From positions 49,624,758 to 49,688,757 of the forward strand of contig OX485805.1 of the NCBI GenBank assembly GCA_950295325.1: 64,000 nucleotides of DNA. The letters run 5' to 3'. This document shows positions 44,651 through 57,264 of the stretch, piece after piece. Both the position numbers and the translations under genes were made by a program. Under the pieces are notes generated by a model, which saw only the letters and a list, made by a program, of their open reading frames with translations, did no database searches and had not been told where the DNA came from. Source of the DNA: Polytrichum commune. Its lineage: Eukaryota; Streptophyta; Polytrichopsida; Polytrichales; Polytrichaceae. The first letter of the stretch is position 1; the number at the start of each line of letters is the position of its first letter.

Positions 44651-47600
44651 TAGTCTACCTGTGGCTCACCAGGAACTAAAACACCGGCAGAAGAGCCGCC
44701 TGTTTTTTAGACTCGCAGGCAAGCCGCTGGCATCTAGCTAGATAGCAGATTATGGAGAAATTTTTGCAATCGATGTTGAATTGTCACGGTACAAATCAGT
44801 ATGTGCTTGAAGATTCTTTTGTAAGACATTAGAATCCAGCACTCACCACGACTTGATCCTAGGAACCAGGAAATTAAAGGTCTTGCGAGTGTGCAGATGA
44901 TATCTGTCTCGAAAGCTTTGAGGGGAATTCCATCAAAGTAAGCTTGGCCTCCTGATCAGGTCGCTCGACCTGGTTTCTTTGATTACTTTGATAGCACCTG
45001 GGCTGCTAGCCAGGTGATCTGTTCTAGACAGGCTGAGCTTAATTAGCATCACTTGGAGTTTTATCACACGCCGATGAACTTAGTATCGCGCGGAAGTTTT
45101 AAAACACTCTTTGGTGGTTACAGGTTTTCACCTTCTGCAATGAATTCGTTTTTTTTGTGCCCCCCCAAAGAGAAAGAGGAAAAAATATATATATATATTA
45201 GAAAAAAAAAAAAAAAAAATCTTTCGCTGCAGACGATGCAACAAGGTTTTGTTATGCAGGAGGACAAGTTCAGAAGTGCAGTCTGGTTTTCATACAATAA
45301 ATTGAAAACAGAACGTGATGGAGAATCCAGTTCAATTCCGGTGGTTCTTATGAAGATGATTACGGGTCTCAAAATTCCTGAAGTGCCTCAACATGCATCA
45401 GTGATGTTCTTTCTCAAGAGAACCATGGAAGTGTGATGGAGCTTCGGACCCTGGTGAGTGCTCTGGAAAACTTCCTTTACTCTCCGCCACCAAACATCTG
45501 TACCTGCTGGATATGTCAAAGTTTGCAGTTTAATTGTAAGAAAAAAAATAAAAAATGGGAAAGAAGCTAGAAATGCACCGTGAGCAGTAGAATGGCGGTT
45601 TATGGGATCTGGACTGACCCTGGAATTGGAAACTATGCATTAGGACCGTGTCTGAATCCCATCTGGATGGTGGATGAGTACTCAACATCCAGGTTTGAGA
45701 ATGTAATCAATTATCAGACCTTCGGCAGGTTGCCGACAAATGAAGTCCCTGCATTCTGGTGTCTGCTGGTAACCTTCGATTCTCAATTCAAAGCACATTT
45801 GATGTAATTAGCATTTTCATTGCAAGGAGATTATAATGCCCTCCACCCGAAGTTCATTAGGGTGAACCACACATTCCAGCAGCTCAACGTCCACCTTACT
45901 TAGAAAATGTCTTTTGGTCCAACAGATTGTCTGCAAAGTTCTAAATGATGGGCATTAATGTTTTCCCATCAAATTACTTTAGTTTAGGTAATGGGTGGAT
46001 CCGGCTCACAACTTGTGGTCACTCCCACAGCTCGGTTGGGTGCACCCAATGCCCAATATCTAGTACAAAAGTTTAAGTTTGGTGGTGGCCAAGTCCACAT
46101 TCATGAGGGATTTGCAGAAATGATGAAGTTAAGGTCAATACTTCGAACATTAATGTTCCACTGGATTTTTGGTGGATCATTCTTGAATGAGATTGACATT
46201 TATATGCACAGGGGATGTTGGTTCACAACGAACTGTTCATGAACCAAATCTCTATATAATTATCCACATACAAGAGTGTGAGAGAAGTTGACAAATATTA
46301 GATCAACATGGCAAACTATATTTTTCATCTTTCATTTCTGAATGGTAACATAGGCACAGAAATAGGAGATATGATCCCTACCTAGCTGGTAGATGGAAAT
46401 GTTAAGTTCCCTTGCGACTCTCTTATTAGAGAGTACATATGGATCAGAAGCACAGGATGATTTAAGGATGCAGGTATTAAATTTAAAGGATTAGATTGTT
46501 CTAAGTCGCTAAGACTTGAATCAATAGCTCTGTATTGGAACTTTCAGATGCATTCTGTTTCAATTGCATTCTAGCTCGCAGCAGCATTACATAAACTAAA
46601 TGTCAGACGGGTTTCTGCTATACTCGTACTATATACTATTAAAGCCCCATACTTGTCATCTCCAGTGAGAATCTGTTCTGAACCCCTTAAATGTCAAGAA
46701 AAGCATAGATGGGGCTTTGGGATAAGATAAATGAAATTATTTATTGTTGATAATTTCGTCTCTTGGTAATTCTTGAAAAAGCAACCTTGATTGAAATACT
46801 ATTATTCTTCTGATGAGATCTTTTTATTTAAGAAATGAGTTTGAAACCAGCATGGAAATACGGTTAAGTACATGAAGGAGTGAACAGAGCACAACTCTAT
46901 GCGGAATCTAGTATTTTTTTACCACCATTTCTAACATGATTGTATTTTCCTTTCTTTCAAACTTAGTTGTGCATAATTTAGTTTTCAGTTTTAAGACACA
47001 ATTTCATCCAGCAATATTTGATAGGATTTTTTTATATAATATTTATGATCAAAAACCTTCTGCATGATTAATTTTTTTAGCACGTCAAGATGTGAATTGC
47101 AGCTCTCTTGCTACCAACAAACTAGGCATCACTATCTCATGTAAGCCTCGTGTTGATGTCATATTGTGAACATACTCAAGTAGCACTATCTGTGTCCCTT
47201 GTGATTTCTGACAATGAGGCATTCATGTTGTAAGCTGAAGACGGTAAGTGGGCTCATTACCAGAATCTTCCACTTCCTGAGTACTTCCAATTTAGGATCA
47301 GGCTTTCAATTTATTATAACATCTTGAGTTGTTTGAAATCTCAATAGCATGTTGGGGGGTCTTGGGACTCGTCAACATTAAGCACGTGTGAAGGATGACA
47401 TACCTCCAAGCCTCTGTCTACTTACAATTTCTTCAGAGAGAGATCTATACTTCATAAGGACAACTTTAGATCAGTTGCAAGAAACAATTAGAAGTGGATC
47501 CTTGGCAGTCTATACGGCTCTCCGCATGTGCGTTAGTGAGAGTATATGGTCCCACAGCATTGTTGGTGCAGTCGTGCCAAGTCTTCAGATTTTGTAATCT

Positions 47601-48420
47601 GGATGTCCTCAAATTTCTTGGAGTTGTGCAATTCATTTCAGTTTTGTTGAGTCATTCAACAACATGCATGTCATCCAAATACTTAATATATGCATCCCAT
47701 GATAGAAGTGGGCATACATACAATACTTGGATGACATGCATGCATGATACACTGGTCTTCTGCATCCCAAATTAAGTGATGTGGCTCTGCAGATGTTTGA
47801 CCCTTACATGCCATTGATGACCTCTCAGGTCACCGATTAATCTAGTGTTGGGAGCCTTGAAGATTTGAGGTAGGGTTAGTTACCAAGCTACTATGATCTT
47901 GATCAGTTACTCGAGTGATTGATTGTATAATCTCTGTTGGGGATCATTAGCTAACACGAAGCGCTTGCCGATTCCACGACTGTTGTGCTGCACGTGAGAG
48001 TTGGATCTCATCAACATTATGAACTAGGTAATGGATGTGAGGAGCTCTGCCACAGGGTGACGTATTAGGTGCCAATCTATATGCATAGGTAGGTTTTGGA
48101 TTCCTACTACAACCGATGGTAGGCAACGTGTGTTTATGATTGGGTAAATTGTCGAGGCTATGCCAGGGTCATCGATTACGGATGATAATGTGCCTCCAAA
48201 TTGTATCCAATCAAGAATAGACACGCTGACAGATTCATTCGGACCGACCATTGTGGACACGAGTAAGCACTAACGAGCAATTTTGAGCTTGAGCTGAAGG
48301 GCCGGTCATACAGAGCTTGAGCTCAAGCTTGCAAGTCTTGGTGGGCCAAGGTAAAAGAATATGAGCTTATATGTGTGACTAAGATGGTGGAGCTTTGGAC
48401 TCATCTTAATTTGGATTGAT
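44651..48420. other. Intergenic region, no recognisable gene
   Basis: Frames at 45053-45436, 45580-45807, 45991-46242 and 47388-47597 (all +) have ordinary amino-acid composition but no domain I can name and no convincing shared splice phase. They could be relics of one decayed gene. An AT/A-rich tract lies at 45187-45219. Confidence 0.4.
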
Positions 48421-48423
48421 TTC

Positions 48424-48502
48424 CAAGTTCAAGTCGGAACTTGAACTTGTAGTCATTATGCGTGTCATGACTAATACAAATCCAAGTTCCGACTTGAACT
48501 TG
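48424..48502. repeat. Perfect 20-bp inverted repeat (hairpin)
   Basis: CAAGTTCAAGTCGGAACTTG at 48424-48443 is exactly complementary to 48483-48502, with a 39-nt loop; similarity extends a few bases outward. It could be a small fold-back relic. No flanking duplication was found. Confidence 0.75.
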
Positions 48503-49329
48503 AAAAGTAATCCAAAACAGTGGTGACCAACCTTGAGACAATGTTCCACTAGGCACTTGCAAGGTGTAAGGCAACCCCCTGCACATGAGCTGTCAAACAT
48601 CTCAGAGACTGCTGCTCCGTAGATCGGTCGTAGATCGCAGGGAGTTAATTACAGTGCATATCCAGGTTGCAATATCTAGGAACTGGTATCAAACGGTTCA
48701 CGTTCCTAATTCGTAGAACTGGTGCCAGTATATATATTTAATATGTATTTGCATGCTGCAGTCTTAGAAAGTGGAACTTGGTGATCCACTTAATACGTAA
48801 TCGAGCTCCTTGTACAGATCACAACGTAAGAGGGCGGTCATGAACTTCAAGCAGTCAGTCATGCAACTAGTTATTTTGAAAACAGCTCCTGTACGATGAT
48901 TTCTACGCAGTAAGCAACGCCTGATCATCAACATGAGGTTCTAAATGTTGTGGACCAAAATGAAGTGTTTGGGATACTAGGTGGTAAATTATCTGCTGTT
49001 CTCTGGAAAACCTGAACTGAATTGACATAGTGTCTTGTACATGCTACTTTTGTCTGCATAAAACAACTTGGTCAACTTTCAGTTTCAACCGGGTTTGTTA
49101 AACTTCCACCATCTCTCTAGATATCGAATTGTCTAAACCATGGACAATATGATAGGTTGTTGACTCTTCTCTGCTACATAACTTCAGTACTTTTACAATA
49201 ACAGATTCGCCTGCATGAAGGTTCGTATGCCCTGCTTTGTTTTGTTAACGTGCTTCTTCTACTAATCAGCAACCTTGGACTGTTATTCTTCAACTCAACG
49301 GGACTTGTGGACAGGAGTTGGTATTTTTC
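48503..49329. other. Intergenic spacer
   Basis: No gene, RNA or organised repeat seen between the hairpin and the fold-back copy. Confidence 0.4.
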
Positions 49330-49600
49330 CATCACCACCACCACGTGATAATGTGGAGGTTATTTGAACGAAGAATATTCTATATGGGTTCATTGAAGGG
49401 CAGAACGTAGTGGCGCTAAAATGAGTTTGGCCGTGAACAAACCGAATTACGTTGCTTTTCGTTCAAAATTAAGCACTACCTCCAAGCATACACAACCAGG
49501 GGAAAGAAAATTTTGATTTTGTATGAAAACAACCAATGAGAAATCATAGGAGACCAACTCCCGACCAAAAAGTCATATTGATTTAAAGAATAATTCTGAT
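49330..49600. repeat. Fold-back family copy
   Basis: Contains TATATGGGTTCATTGAAGG, TGGCGCTAAAATGAG, CACTACCTCCAAGCAT, AAAACAACCAATGAGAAATC and GACCAACTCCCGACCAAAA, colinear with the right part of 12330-12760. The outer left arm is lacking. Confidence 0.65.
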
Positions 49601-51842
49601 TGACCTGATTCCTCGGCAGCTTCAATCTGATTAGGTGCAATAAGGACAATATTTAAACGAGGAAAGTATGTGGTTTCCATCTATATAAATGTTGGCTGTC
49701 TTTCACCACTGAAGATCATCAAACACCTTCATCCTGCGCACCAATCAAAGAGCCTGCAGCCTTTGAAATGTTCACCTCATATAGTTCGGTCATACTCCTC
49801 TGGAGCTAGATGCTCAGAAAATGTATTAGGAAGACATGACGCATTATTACTTCGGGAAGATGGCACCGTGGTTTGAATGCTGCATTACTTCGACACCTGA
49901 ACTCTGTCAATTACCCTTGAGAATGGCGCCATGACTTGGTGTTGGAGGATCTAACATTCATAGTCTCTTAACCGTCAAAATCATCACACTCACTCCCAAG
50001 CGCTGCTCTCGCATGTACTTCTTATCTGGCCTCTTAACCTTAACAGCTAAACTTAACAATTGGTTTCTTGCTTGTGGTCCGAGTCTTCACCAAAGTTGTC
50101 ATCCTCATGAATCATGTAGGTGTCATACACTTTGCTTAGTGCTTTAATTTTCATTCTGAATCTAGATGTCAGTGGATTCAGTTAAACAGGTGAGAAAGTC
50201 AACCAAACTGAACGCACTAGGTGGACAGGATTCAGTACTCGGGAGCAGCATTCCCTGCATAGAATGGAATGAAGCCGCCAACGCAGATGCTAGATTCGTA
50301 CATGCAATTAATAATGTTGACAAGTAAGTTTGGAAAAAGGCACTAGACGTTGCACAAGCCCCATGAACTCAAGTCCAAACATGACATTTAAGCCATCGGA
50401 AAGTCTACCTACATGAACTATCTGACGTTGAATAACTAAAATGAAGATGGAAACTATCAGTACATGCCTTCAAGTCATCTGGAGAAGCAAAAAACTCCGA
50501 CAATACACCAGGTACGATACTGATCCTTAACGACAGTGGTCAACATTCCTGGTTCATGACCATGCAGTGTAACGTACAAATGAAGCGTTTGTTTACAGGA
50601 AGCTCATATGCCGAACCGACGTCGGGGTAAAAGTTGTGCAAACACACTCATGCATCAGAGGATGTAATCTTTCATACGCAGCATGCACATCAATATCATG
50701 ATAACCAGTTCTTATTTTTGAGGCTTGAAACTGGAAGGACTCTCATTATAAGATAGTGCTCCCAACTTTTCCAAAAATGAAATGATCTTGCAGAAATCTT
50801 GATAGCTGTAATCACTCCATACAGATACAAATTGAATTCCCAGAACATATACTCCCAGAACATCATGTCAATCTGCATGGTGAATAGGGATCATGCACTG
50901 TGGTAGGTTATTGGACGAAGTAGGCGCTTGCAGCAGAGATGGTGTCAATGAAATGTTGAGATTTCAAGATGAATCTATTGAGCAATAGCCACAAACTTGT
51001 GTCTATGATACATAAAAGAAATCCAGAACAGGGTGCTGTTCCTTGGATAGGAACTGCACACTAAAGAATACAGCCTATCAGGTCATAGAACATGAAGATC
51101 AGCACTAGACAATCAGGAGCATGTCCACCTGCCTACATCTAGTATGCCTCCAAAACAGTTAGGCTTCTATAAAGGGACTTTCAAACAATCCCTGCTTAAA
51201 CATCCTACTCGAAATGTAAGCCTGCTTCATCAGATGCTACTTAATGTCCTATCCTTCAAATGGGGATCACTACCTCCACTACTCACACGTGTCTTATACC
51301 TGCGCGTACTGTGTCACGTCCTCCTCATAGCACGCACGCAGAAATCAATGAAACTAGTAGACTTCCAGGTCAATTCAGTTCAATCAGCTACAACAGGAAG
51401 AAAATTTCTAAAAAATTTAAGGTAAAAACCTAAAACTATGTGAACTTTGAGCCTTGAGAGCTTCTGTCAAGTGCAACCAAAATTGCACACAATGATGTTG
51501 TTACATGACTCCTACAGGCAGCATCCACCAGACACTTTTGTTCCTATAAATTCAACTCCAGGGTTGCACCTGCCGAATGCAGTCAGGTGGTCATTTTGGG
51601 TCCGAAGTAAACCGCATGGGTTGAAACCAGCTTTAACCGGATGTAGTTGTGATGATGATGACGACCACGACGATGATGATGCATTCAACAGCTCCATTCA
51701 AGCTGTGACTCCATCAGGAAGAAACTGCAAGATGAGCTACACCAATTCGAGCAGCAGCTTCTCTAATTTCCAGTTGTAATGTCTTGACATGATGATGATA
51801 AATTTTTTGTTGATATGAAACTTTTAGTAGGGGTGGCCTAAC
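49601..51842. other. Intergenic region downstream of the LBD gene
   Basis: No gene is recognisable. The LBD 3' UTR should begin at 51842 and run leftward. A GAT/GAC-rich patch at 51650-51680 is simple sequence. Confidence 0.4.
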
Positions 51843-54800
51843 TTAGTGGTTGTTGGTCAATGTAAGATACACTCCAGCGCTCCTCAGCTCGTGCTCTGGC
51901 ACTCCATGGTGGTGGTGGTGGTGATGGTGATGGCCATTAGCCCTTCGGAGATCGGCGTCGGAGGTGACAGTGAGGTTGAGCAGGCCACCACCTGCAGGTC
52001 TGCGCATGGCCATTGCGTAGGGATCGGGGGCATCCACTGTTTGGTCCGAATCCTGCAGCAAGGAGTGCGAGTGGTTGCCTGAGGTGTCGATGAATGTGGT
52101 TCCGGAGTCGGATGACCCACGGTAATGCTGCAAGCTGTTGTTGTTGGTGGTGGATCCTGCCCGAAGCTGTTCAGCTGCTGCCTGGATTTCTGCTTTCACT
52201 TGATGTCCCAGCAACACAGAAGACTGTTGTTGGTGGATTGGAGACTCCCCTCTAATGTACCTGCTTGAAGAAGAAGGCCCCAAGTGTGCTGTGAGAGAGG
52301 TGCTTTGTTTGGTTCATTTGACGCAACAACTTGGGTGGGTGACCCTGAAGAAAGTTCAGGGGAGTCACTTAGTGTCTCTGTACAAGAAAGGGCACGTAAG
52401 ACCAGTGTTAGTATTCGAGGTTAAGTTAATAGCAGATCAGCTTCCCTGCATGGAACTAAAGAACCTTCTCTACAAGTTCGTAAAATGTTTCTATTTCTTC
52501 CATGTCAGTTGCTGACCTCAAGCGGGGTGTATCTAACAGCCGGAGGATCTAAACCTGCATTTACCCTGTTATTACTGTCATCAGATTACCACTACCTATC
52601 CTCAGCGTTAAGTTTTCGGGATTCGAAGTTAAACTTTCAAACCTACTGGGTTAGATTCCAGGAAGCTAAGCTTTTGGTTGTGTATTCTCTCAGGATTCTC
52701 TCCTTTACGTTGGTTGGTTTGAGTAGCTGACCTAGAAACTTATTCGGTCCTGCTACATGGACCTGATCAGAGAATTGGACAGCAAATGTACTAGATTTCA
52801 GAACCTTTCACAGACCAGTTTACCCTGGATTGAGAAATGCACAAAATACACCTAGTGAGCTCAGGGAGGTACTACTATATCGAAAATTCTATCTCTCGGA
52901 CCAGCGAACCAAACTTTGCGTTCAGAAAAAACCAGGCCGATGAAGTCAAGATGCCAACTTCTTCGGGAACCCTGGCACCGATTAGCCGGAAGAAAGGCCT
53001 AGAATAATGTTTTCTAATAATTGTTGGGAAGCTACTCAGAAAGCTCAAGAACTTGGACCTAAAAGCCCATATTTCATTGGCTTGTCAGTATTCGGACGAC
53101 CTACCCCGAATTCACACTTCCGCTCTTCGACTTGAGGACCCCAAGAAAGTGAGCCAGTTTCATTTCTGGTTCCTGGTTCTCACAAACCTTGACAACACCT
53201 TGAGATAAACAAACAGGAGTAGTGTGGTTTTGGGGTTCCCTTCTTCAGATTGGTCATTAGTGTTAACAGTTTGAAAAGAGACAAACTACAACCCGCAACA
53301 AAAACTCAGACTCAGAATATTTGCTTGTTAATAACTCAGGTTAGTTTGCAGATCCTGCAAAGAGATCTGCATTCCTTGTCACTATGTGAACATCAATCAG
53401 TCCTCAATGTATCTAGCCCTGACGATCATGTGAGGCTCAAAAGCGCTAACTTTTGAGTTCAATCCGAGGAGGGCCCTTTCTCTGATAACTCAGACTCAAA
53501 GTGGTAATCAGAACATGAAACGTGACGAAACACATGCTGCTTATTCAATGTTGATCACTAGTAGCGACTCTAAGCAGACACCCAGGAAAGGACACCACTA
53601 GGTTTCTATGAATAAACTTTGGGGAGCCTAAAGAGAATCTTGCAGCTGTACGCTTCATAAGCTTCAAGTTCTCCTCCTCACGCAGCATTAACTTTTCTAA
53701 CAGAAACGAAGGACCACAAGCTTAAGAAAATCGATGCAGTACTGGCTGCTCTAACAGATTTCCAGCTTGTCTAGCCAGCTGAAGTAGAACTTACTGATAG
53801 TTCTGGGAGAAAATCCATTATAATGTGAACGAGGACAAGCAGAAGAGACTGAGGTGCACAACCTATTCATTGAGACAAGTCCGACCTGGGACTTCCTCAT
53901 TATATCCCTCTTGTAAAGCATAACTCAGCTCCCAGCCAGGTTGTCTCTAAAGTTCCTGTTAACCCAACTCAGATTGGTAAGGGCAGGGGATTGACAATCT
54001 CCAATCTGGGCAGTCTTCTGTTTACATCACCGTGTCAAGCTGCTGCCATTGATTAGATTAAAAACTTCCTCTGAAGTCAAGAGCGGCACGGATTCAACGG
54101 ATTTAGAGATCTAGCACCAGGAAGAAATGCATGTTGATAAATAATGTTATATTATAACTACCTGCCCATATCAAATCTGCCTGAAGATGCTGGTTTGAGC
54201 TGCTGGTCGAAGCTGTCGTGCCGTAAGTACTGGTCTTCGAAGCAGGAGGATGTGATGGGGTTATTTTTGGAGAAATCTGCACTGAGGTTTATATCCGAGT
54301 ACTGCTGGAGGTGCTGCATCAGGGCGCTTGAGTCTTGCCCCGTACTCACATTCACCACGCTGGTGCTGCCTCCGAGCGTGGCCGCCACAATTTGTTGCAT
54401 CTGTGCCTGCGGGATTCAACCATCATCACCTCCCACTTTTAGTACATAACCCTGAACCTGCAACTTCCACTGCGGAAACTTCAATCTGCTCATTGACCTG
54501 AGCTTCAACTTGATACCTCCCAAAGGTACACCCCCTCCTCCCACTTTCAGTACGAACCATTAAACTTTCAGACTGTGCAGGACGTTACAGAAGCCACCTC
54601 CAATTACCAGTGAATAATCTTAACCTCTTGGTGCAGAAACTCGAATCTGCTTGACATGTGAGCTTCAGATTATTTTGCAGCACAAACCCAGACCTTAAAT
54701 GAATCTGTTCATGCGTCAAGCTTCGGATTCTTTTGGTAGAACACCAGCCTACCTTAAACCTCTCAGCGCAGACACTTGATGAATCTGCTTACATGTTAGA

Positions 54801-55875
54801 GATTCAGATTCCCTTGCAAATAACCACTCACTTACTTTCGAGTATTAGACCTGCCGAAACTGAAATCTGCTCGCGTGGTATTCAGATTCTCGTACCACAA
54901 GTTACAACCTCCCATTCTCAGTAACAAAACTTAACCTCTTGGCGCAGAAACTTGAATCTGCTCACGTGAACAAGCTTCAGATTCTCTCACAAATTACCAC
55001 CAATCACTATTGAGTGCCACCAGACCTCAACGTGCCTGCCAGAACTCAAATCTGCTCACGTGAGCTTCACACTCTCTCTTACGCAAACCACCTCCCATTT
55101 TCCAGTGACACGTCCTTAATCTCTCGGAGACAAGAACCTTGCATCTGCTCATTTGATGCAAGCTTCGGATTCTCTTGCAAGTCATCACCACCACCAATCA
55201 TTTTCGAGTGCCAGTCTACTATAACCTTTTAGTGCAGATGATGAACACTTAAAATTTTGATTCGTGTTTCCTTACAACGCACTAAACCACTCCACCCTGA
55301 AACAGCTCCAAAATGGTTAATCCTCCAAAGCTAGCTGCATCCATCCCCATTGCGCACCATTAAATTCTACTGTTACACAACATCATCTGCTTGTGATGTT
55401 GATCGGCGGTTGTGGTGGTGGCAGTTGCTGTTGCTGTTTGGTTGGTTGGTTGGTTGGTTGGTTGGGACTTAACCCTGATGAAGACGATGTTGATTTACTA
55501 TGGTCCTACCTGTTGGTTGAAATTGTGCTGCTGCTGGAGGAGGTAGAGTTGCTCACGCGCCATGGCGAGCTCCTCCTTAAGCTTGGACACCTGGTTCTGC
55601 AAGATGGTGATGACTCCCAAACAGCCGTGCACCGGGTCCTTCTCTCGAGTATCAGCCTCGTAGGCGATGGACTTCACCGTGTCCTCACGCTTGCTCGGGT
55701 CAACGTGCTTGAGGATGCGCAGGATGTTGGAGACTCCGAACAGCTTGTGCACGTTTTGGAACCGCTTTGGCTGGTCGGGTGGGAAGTAGGGTGACAACGG
55801 ACAGTCCGGTGTGCACTTCCTTCGCTGGTACTTGCAGGCGGCACACGCGGTGTTCGTGCCACCCGACCCCGTCAT
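51843..55875 (-). CDS. Class I LBD (LOB-domain) transcription factor, 342 aa
   Basis: Three exons: 55875-55510, 54406-54162 and 52260-51843, with GT-AG introns and matching phases (0, then 2). The N-terminal LOB domain is complete: the zinc-finger-like block CAACKYQRRKCTPDC (C-x2-C-x6-C-x3-C), the GAS-type block FQNVHKLFGVSNILRIL, the DPVHGCLGVI motif, and the leucine-zipper-like LQNQVSKLKEELAMAREQL found in class I members. The rest is a disordered Ser/Gln/His-rich tail with a nine-His run (51908-51936) and a short conserved-looking end GVYLTLTNNH. LBD proteins are plant-specific DNA-binding nuclear factors for organ boundaries, lateral organs and vascular development. The exon 3 start uses the acceptor CTTCTTCAAGCAG at 52261-52273; the stronger-looking one 32 nt upstream would force a stop within 13 codons, which could be a second isoform. 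Intron 1 holds a degenerate tandem array. The start is the first ATG before the LOB domain. Confidence 0.92.
54440..55235 (-). repeat. Degenerate minisatellite in LBD intron 1
   Basis: Roughly eight imperfect units of about 80-100 bp share GCAGAAACTTGAATCTGCTC, CGTGAGCTTCAGATTCTCTT and ACCACCTCCCATTTTCAGT. The AATCTGCT anchor recurs near 54482, 54651, 54780, 54870, 54953, 55050 and 55143. It fills most of the 1.1-kb intron. Confidence 0.75.
55436..55466 (+). repeat. (GGTT)n microsatellite next to the LBD exon 1 donor
   Basis: Seven GGTT units (TTGG on this strand) lying about 45 nt inside intron 1 from the exon 1 donor. Confidence 0.9.
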
Positions 55876-57080
55876 CGCAGCTCAACAAATCCCTCCAACA
55901 CCCTTCCCCTTCCCTTTCCCTTCCCCTACCCCTTCCCCTACCTTACCTCCCTCCCCCAAAACGTCCACCAAAATCCCTACTCCTACTCCTCCTCCACCGC
56001 TGTCGCGGCGGCAGCAGCAACAACCCCCACTGCACCAATCCTCATCATCATCTTCGCAACACCACCATCACCATCCTAACCCTACCCCTAAAAATTCCTC
56101 CGCATGAATCAATCCACCTCCTTCAACCAATCCTTCTCTCTCTCTATCTATCTCTCTATCTATCTATTCCTGTCTATCTATCTGATCTTCACCCTCCTCC
56201 TCCTCCTCCTTACACGCAACGACACAGCGGCATCCCCGAACCTGGATTTATCATCATCGCCGAATCGTCGGCCTTGGGCATGATGACCCCATGACCCTGG
56301 TGGGCTTATTGAGAGGAGCTCATGTAGCGACGACGACGAGAGTGTAGCGCTCGACGATGAAGAATGCCGACGAGGAGTGGGAGGTTGGTGCGATCCAGGT
56401 GGTTGGCGAGAGGCGGGTTCGGGAAGTAGGCCGTGGAAGGAGAGGAAAGAAGAGGACAAATGGGGGGTAGGGCTGGGGCCCGGGGCTGGGCTGGGCTAGG
56501 GGACAGATCGAGAGAGACAAGGCGCGAGGGGGTGCTGACGGAGCGGAAGAGAAAACTTTGCAGCGATCATGCTACTCCAGACTAAAGTTACCAGAAGTGT
56601 GATGGGGGGCCGGGAGCTGCGAAGAGGGGATCAGGGAGGGAGCTCTTCTCGGTGATGAGGAGAGGAGGAGGCAGCTGAGCTAGCTAGCTACCTAGCTACC
56701 TAGCTACCTAAGCTGGGCTAGGAGTGGGGCCTTTGATGAGTCTTCCCAACAACCCGCCTTCCTGAATTTTGTCACTGCCGGGCTCCCTCCCGCCGGCTAC
56801 TAGCTCCCATGTTCATCCACCTGATCAGCATCGTGTGATGACGCCGTCGAGCGCTTCTATCGACTACTCAACCTGAAGAAGAAGAAGAACAAGAAGAAGT
56901 TGGGCGCAGCGACGTCGCGATGGCGATGGCGATGACGAGCAGATGATGAGGAAGGTGAGGAGGGGCGCTGCGAGTAATTCTTAACTTAACTCGCGGGCAC
57001 TAGTGTCGCTCGCTCGCTCTCTAGCTCCAGGCGGAGGAGGAGCTGGGGGTCGCTACGCTAGGCTAGGCTAGGCTAGAGCA
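55876..57080 (-). promoter_or_regulatory. Purine-rich leader and promoter region of the LBD gene
   Basis: On the coding strand this about 1.2-kb region is GA/GGA-rich: CT, CCT and TATC tracts on the given strand at about 55900-55990 and 56130-56215. It also carries (AGCT/ACCT)n at 56680-56712 and (GGCTA)n at 57055-57076. GA tracts are typical of long 5' leaders and GAGA-type regulatory DNA of plant developmental genes. Upstream ATGs exist on the coding strand (for example at 56459), so upstream ORFs may affect translation. The transcription start is not determinable by eye. Confidence 0.45.
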
Positions 57081-57185
57081 GGAGGAGCAGCAGCAGCCTG
57101 TCTTTAGGGCTGCACGAAGATACTGCACACGCCTGCAGGTGGTGGGCACCTGGCCCACCCCACTGGGAAACTTACCATGTCATAT

Positions 57186-57212
57186 TGTGTGTGTGTGTGT
57201 GTGTGTGTGTGT
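57186..57212 (+). repeat. (TG)n microsatellite
   Basis: About 13 GT units, immediately left of the element that contains the 195-bp satellite. Confidence 0.95.
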
Positions 57213-57264
57213 AATCCCAATTAGTAAAGAGTCTTTCTATGATTCGGAGTTACGCCGCGAATGT

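Noticed and set aside
45241-45807. Two consecutive plus frames (MQQGFVMQEDKF... and MAVYGIWTDPGI...) as a possible gene
   Set aside because: Composition is protein-like but I could not join them by a phase-compatible intron or name a family.
55393-56294. Plus-strand frames over LBD exon 1 and leader
   Set aside because: Antisense to the LOB domain; the Pro/Leu/Ser runs come from CT- and CCT-rich leader sequence.
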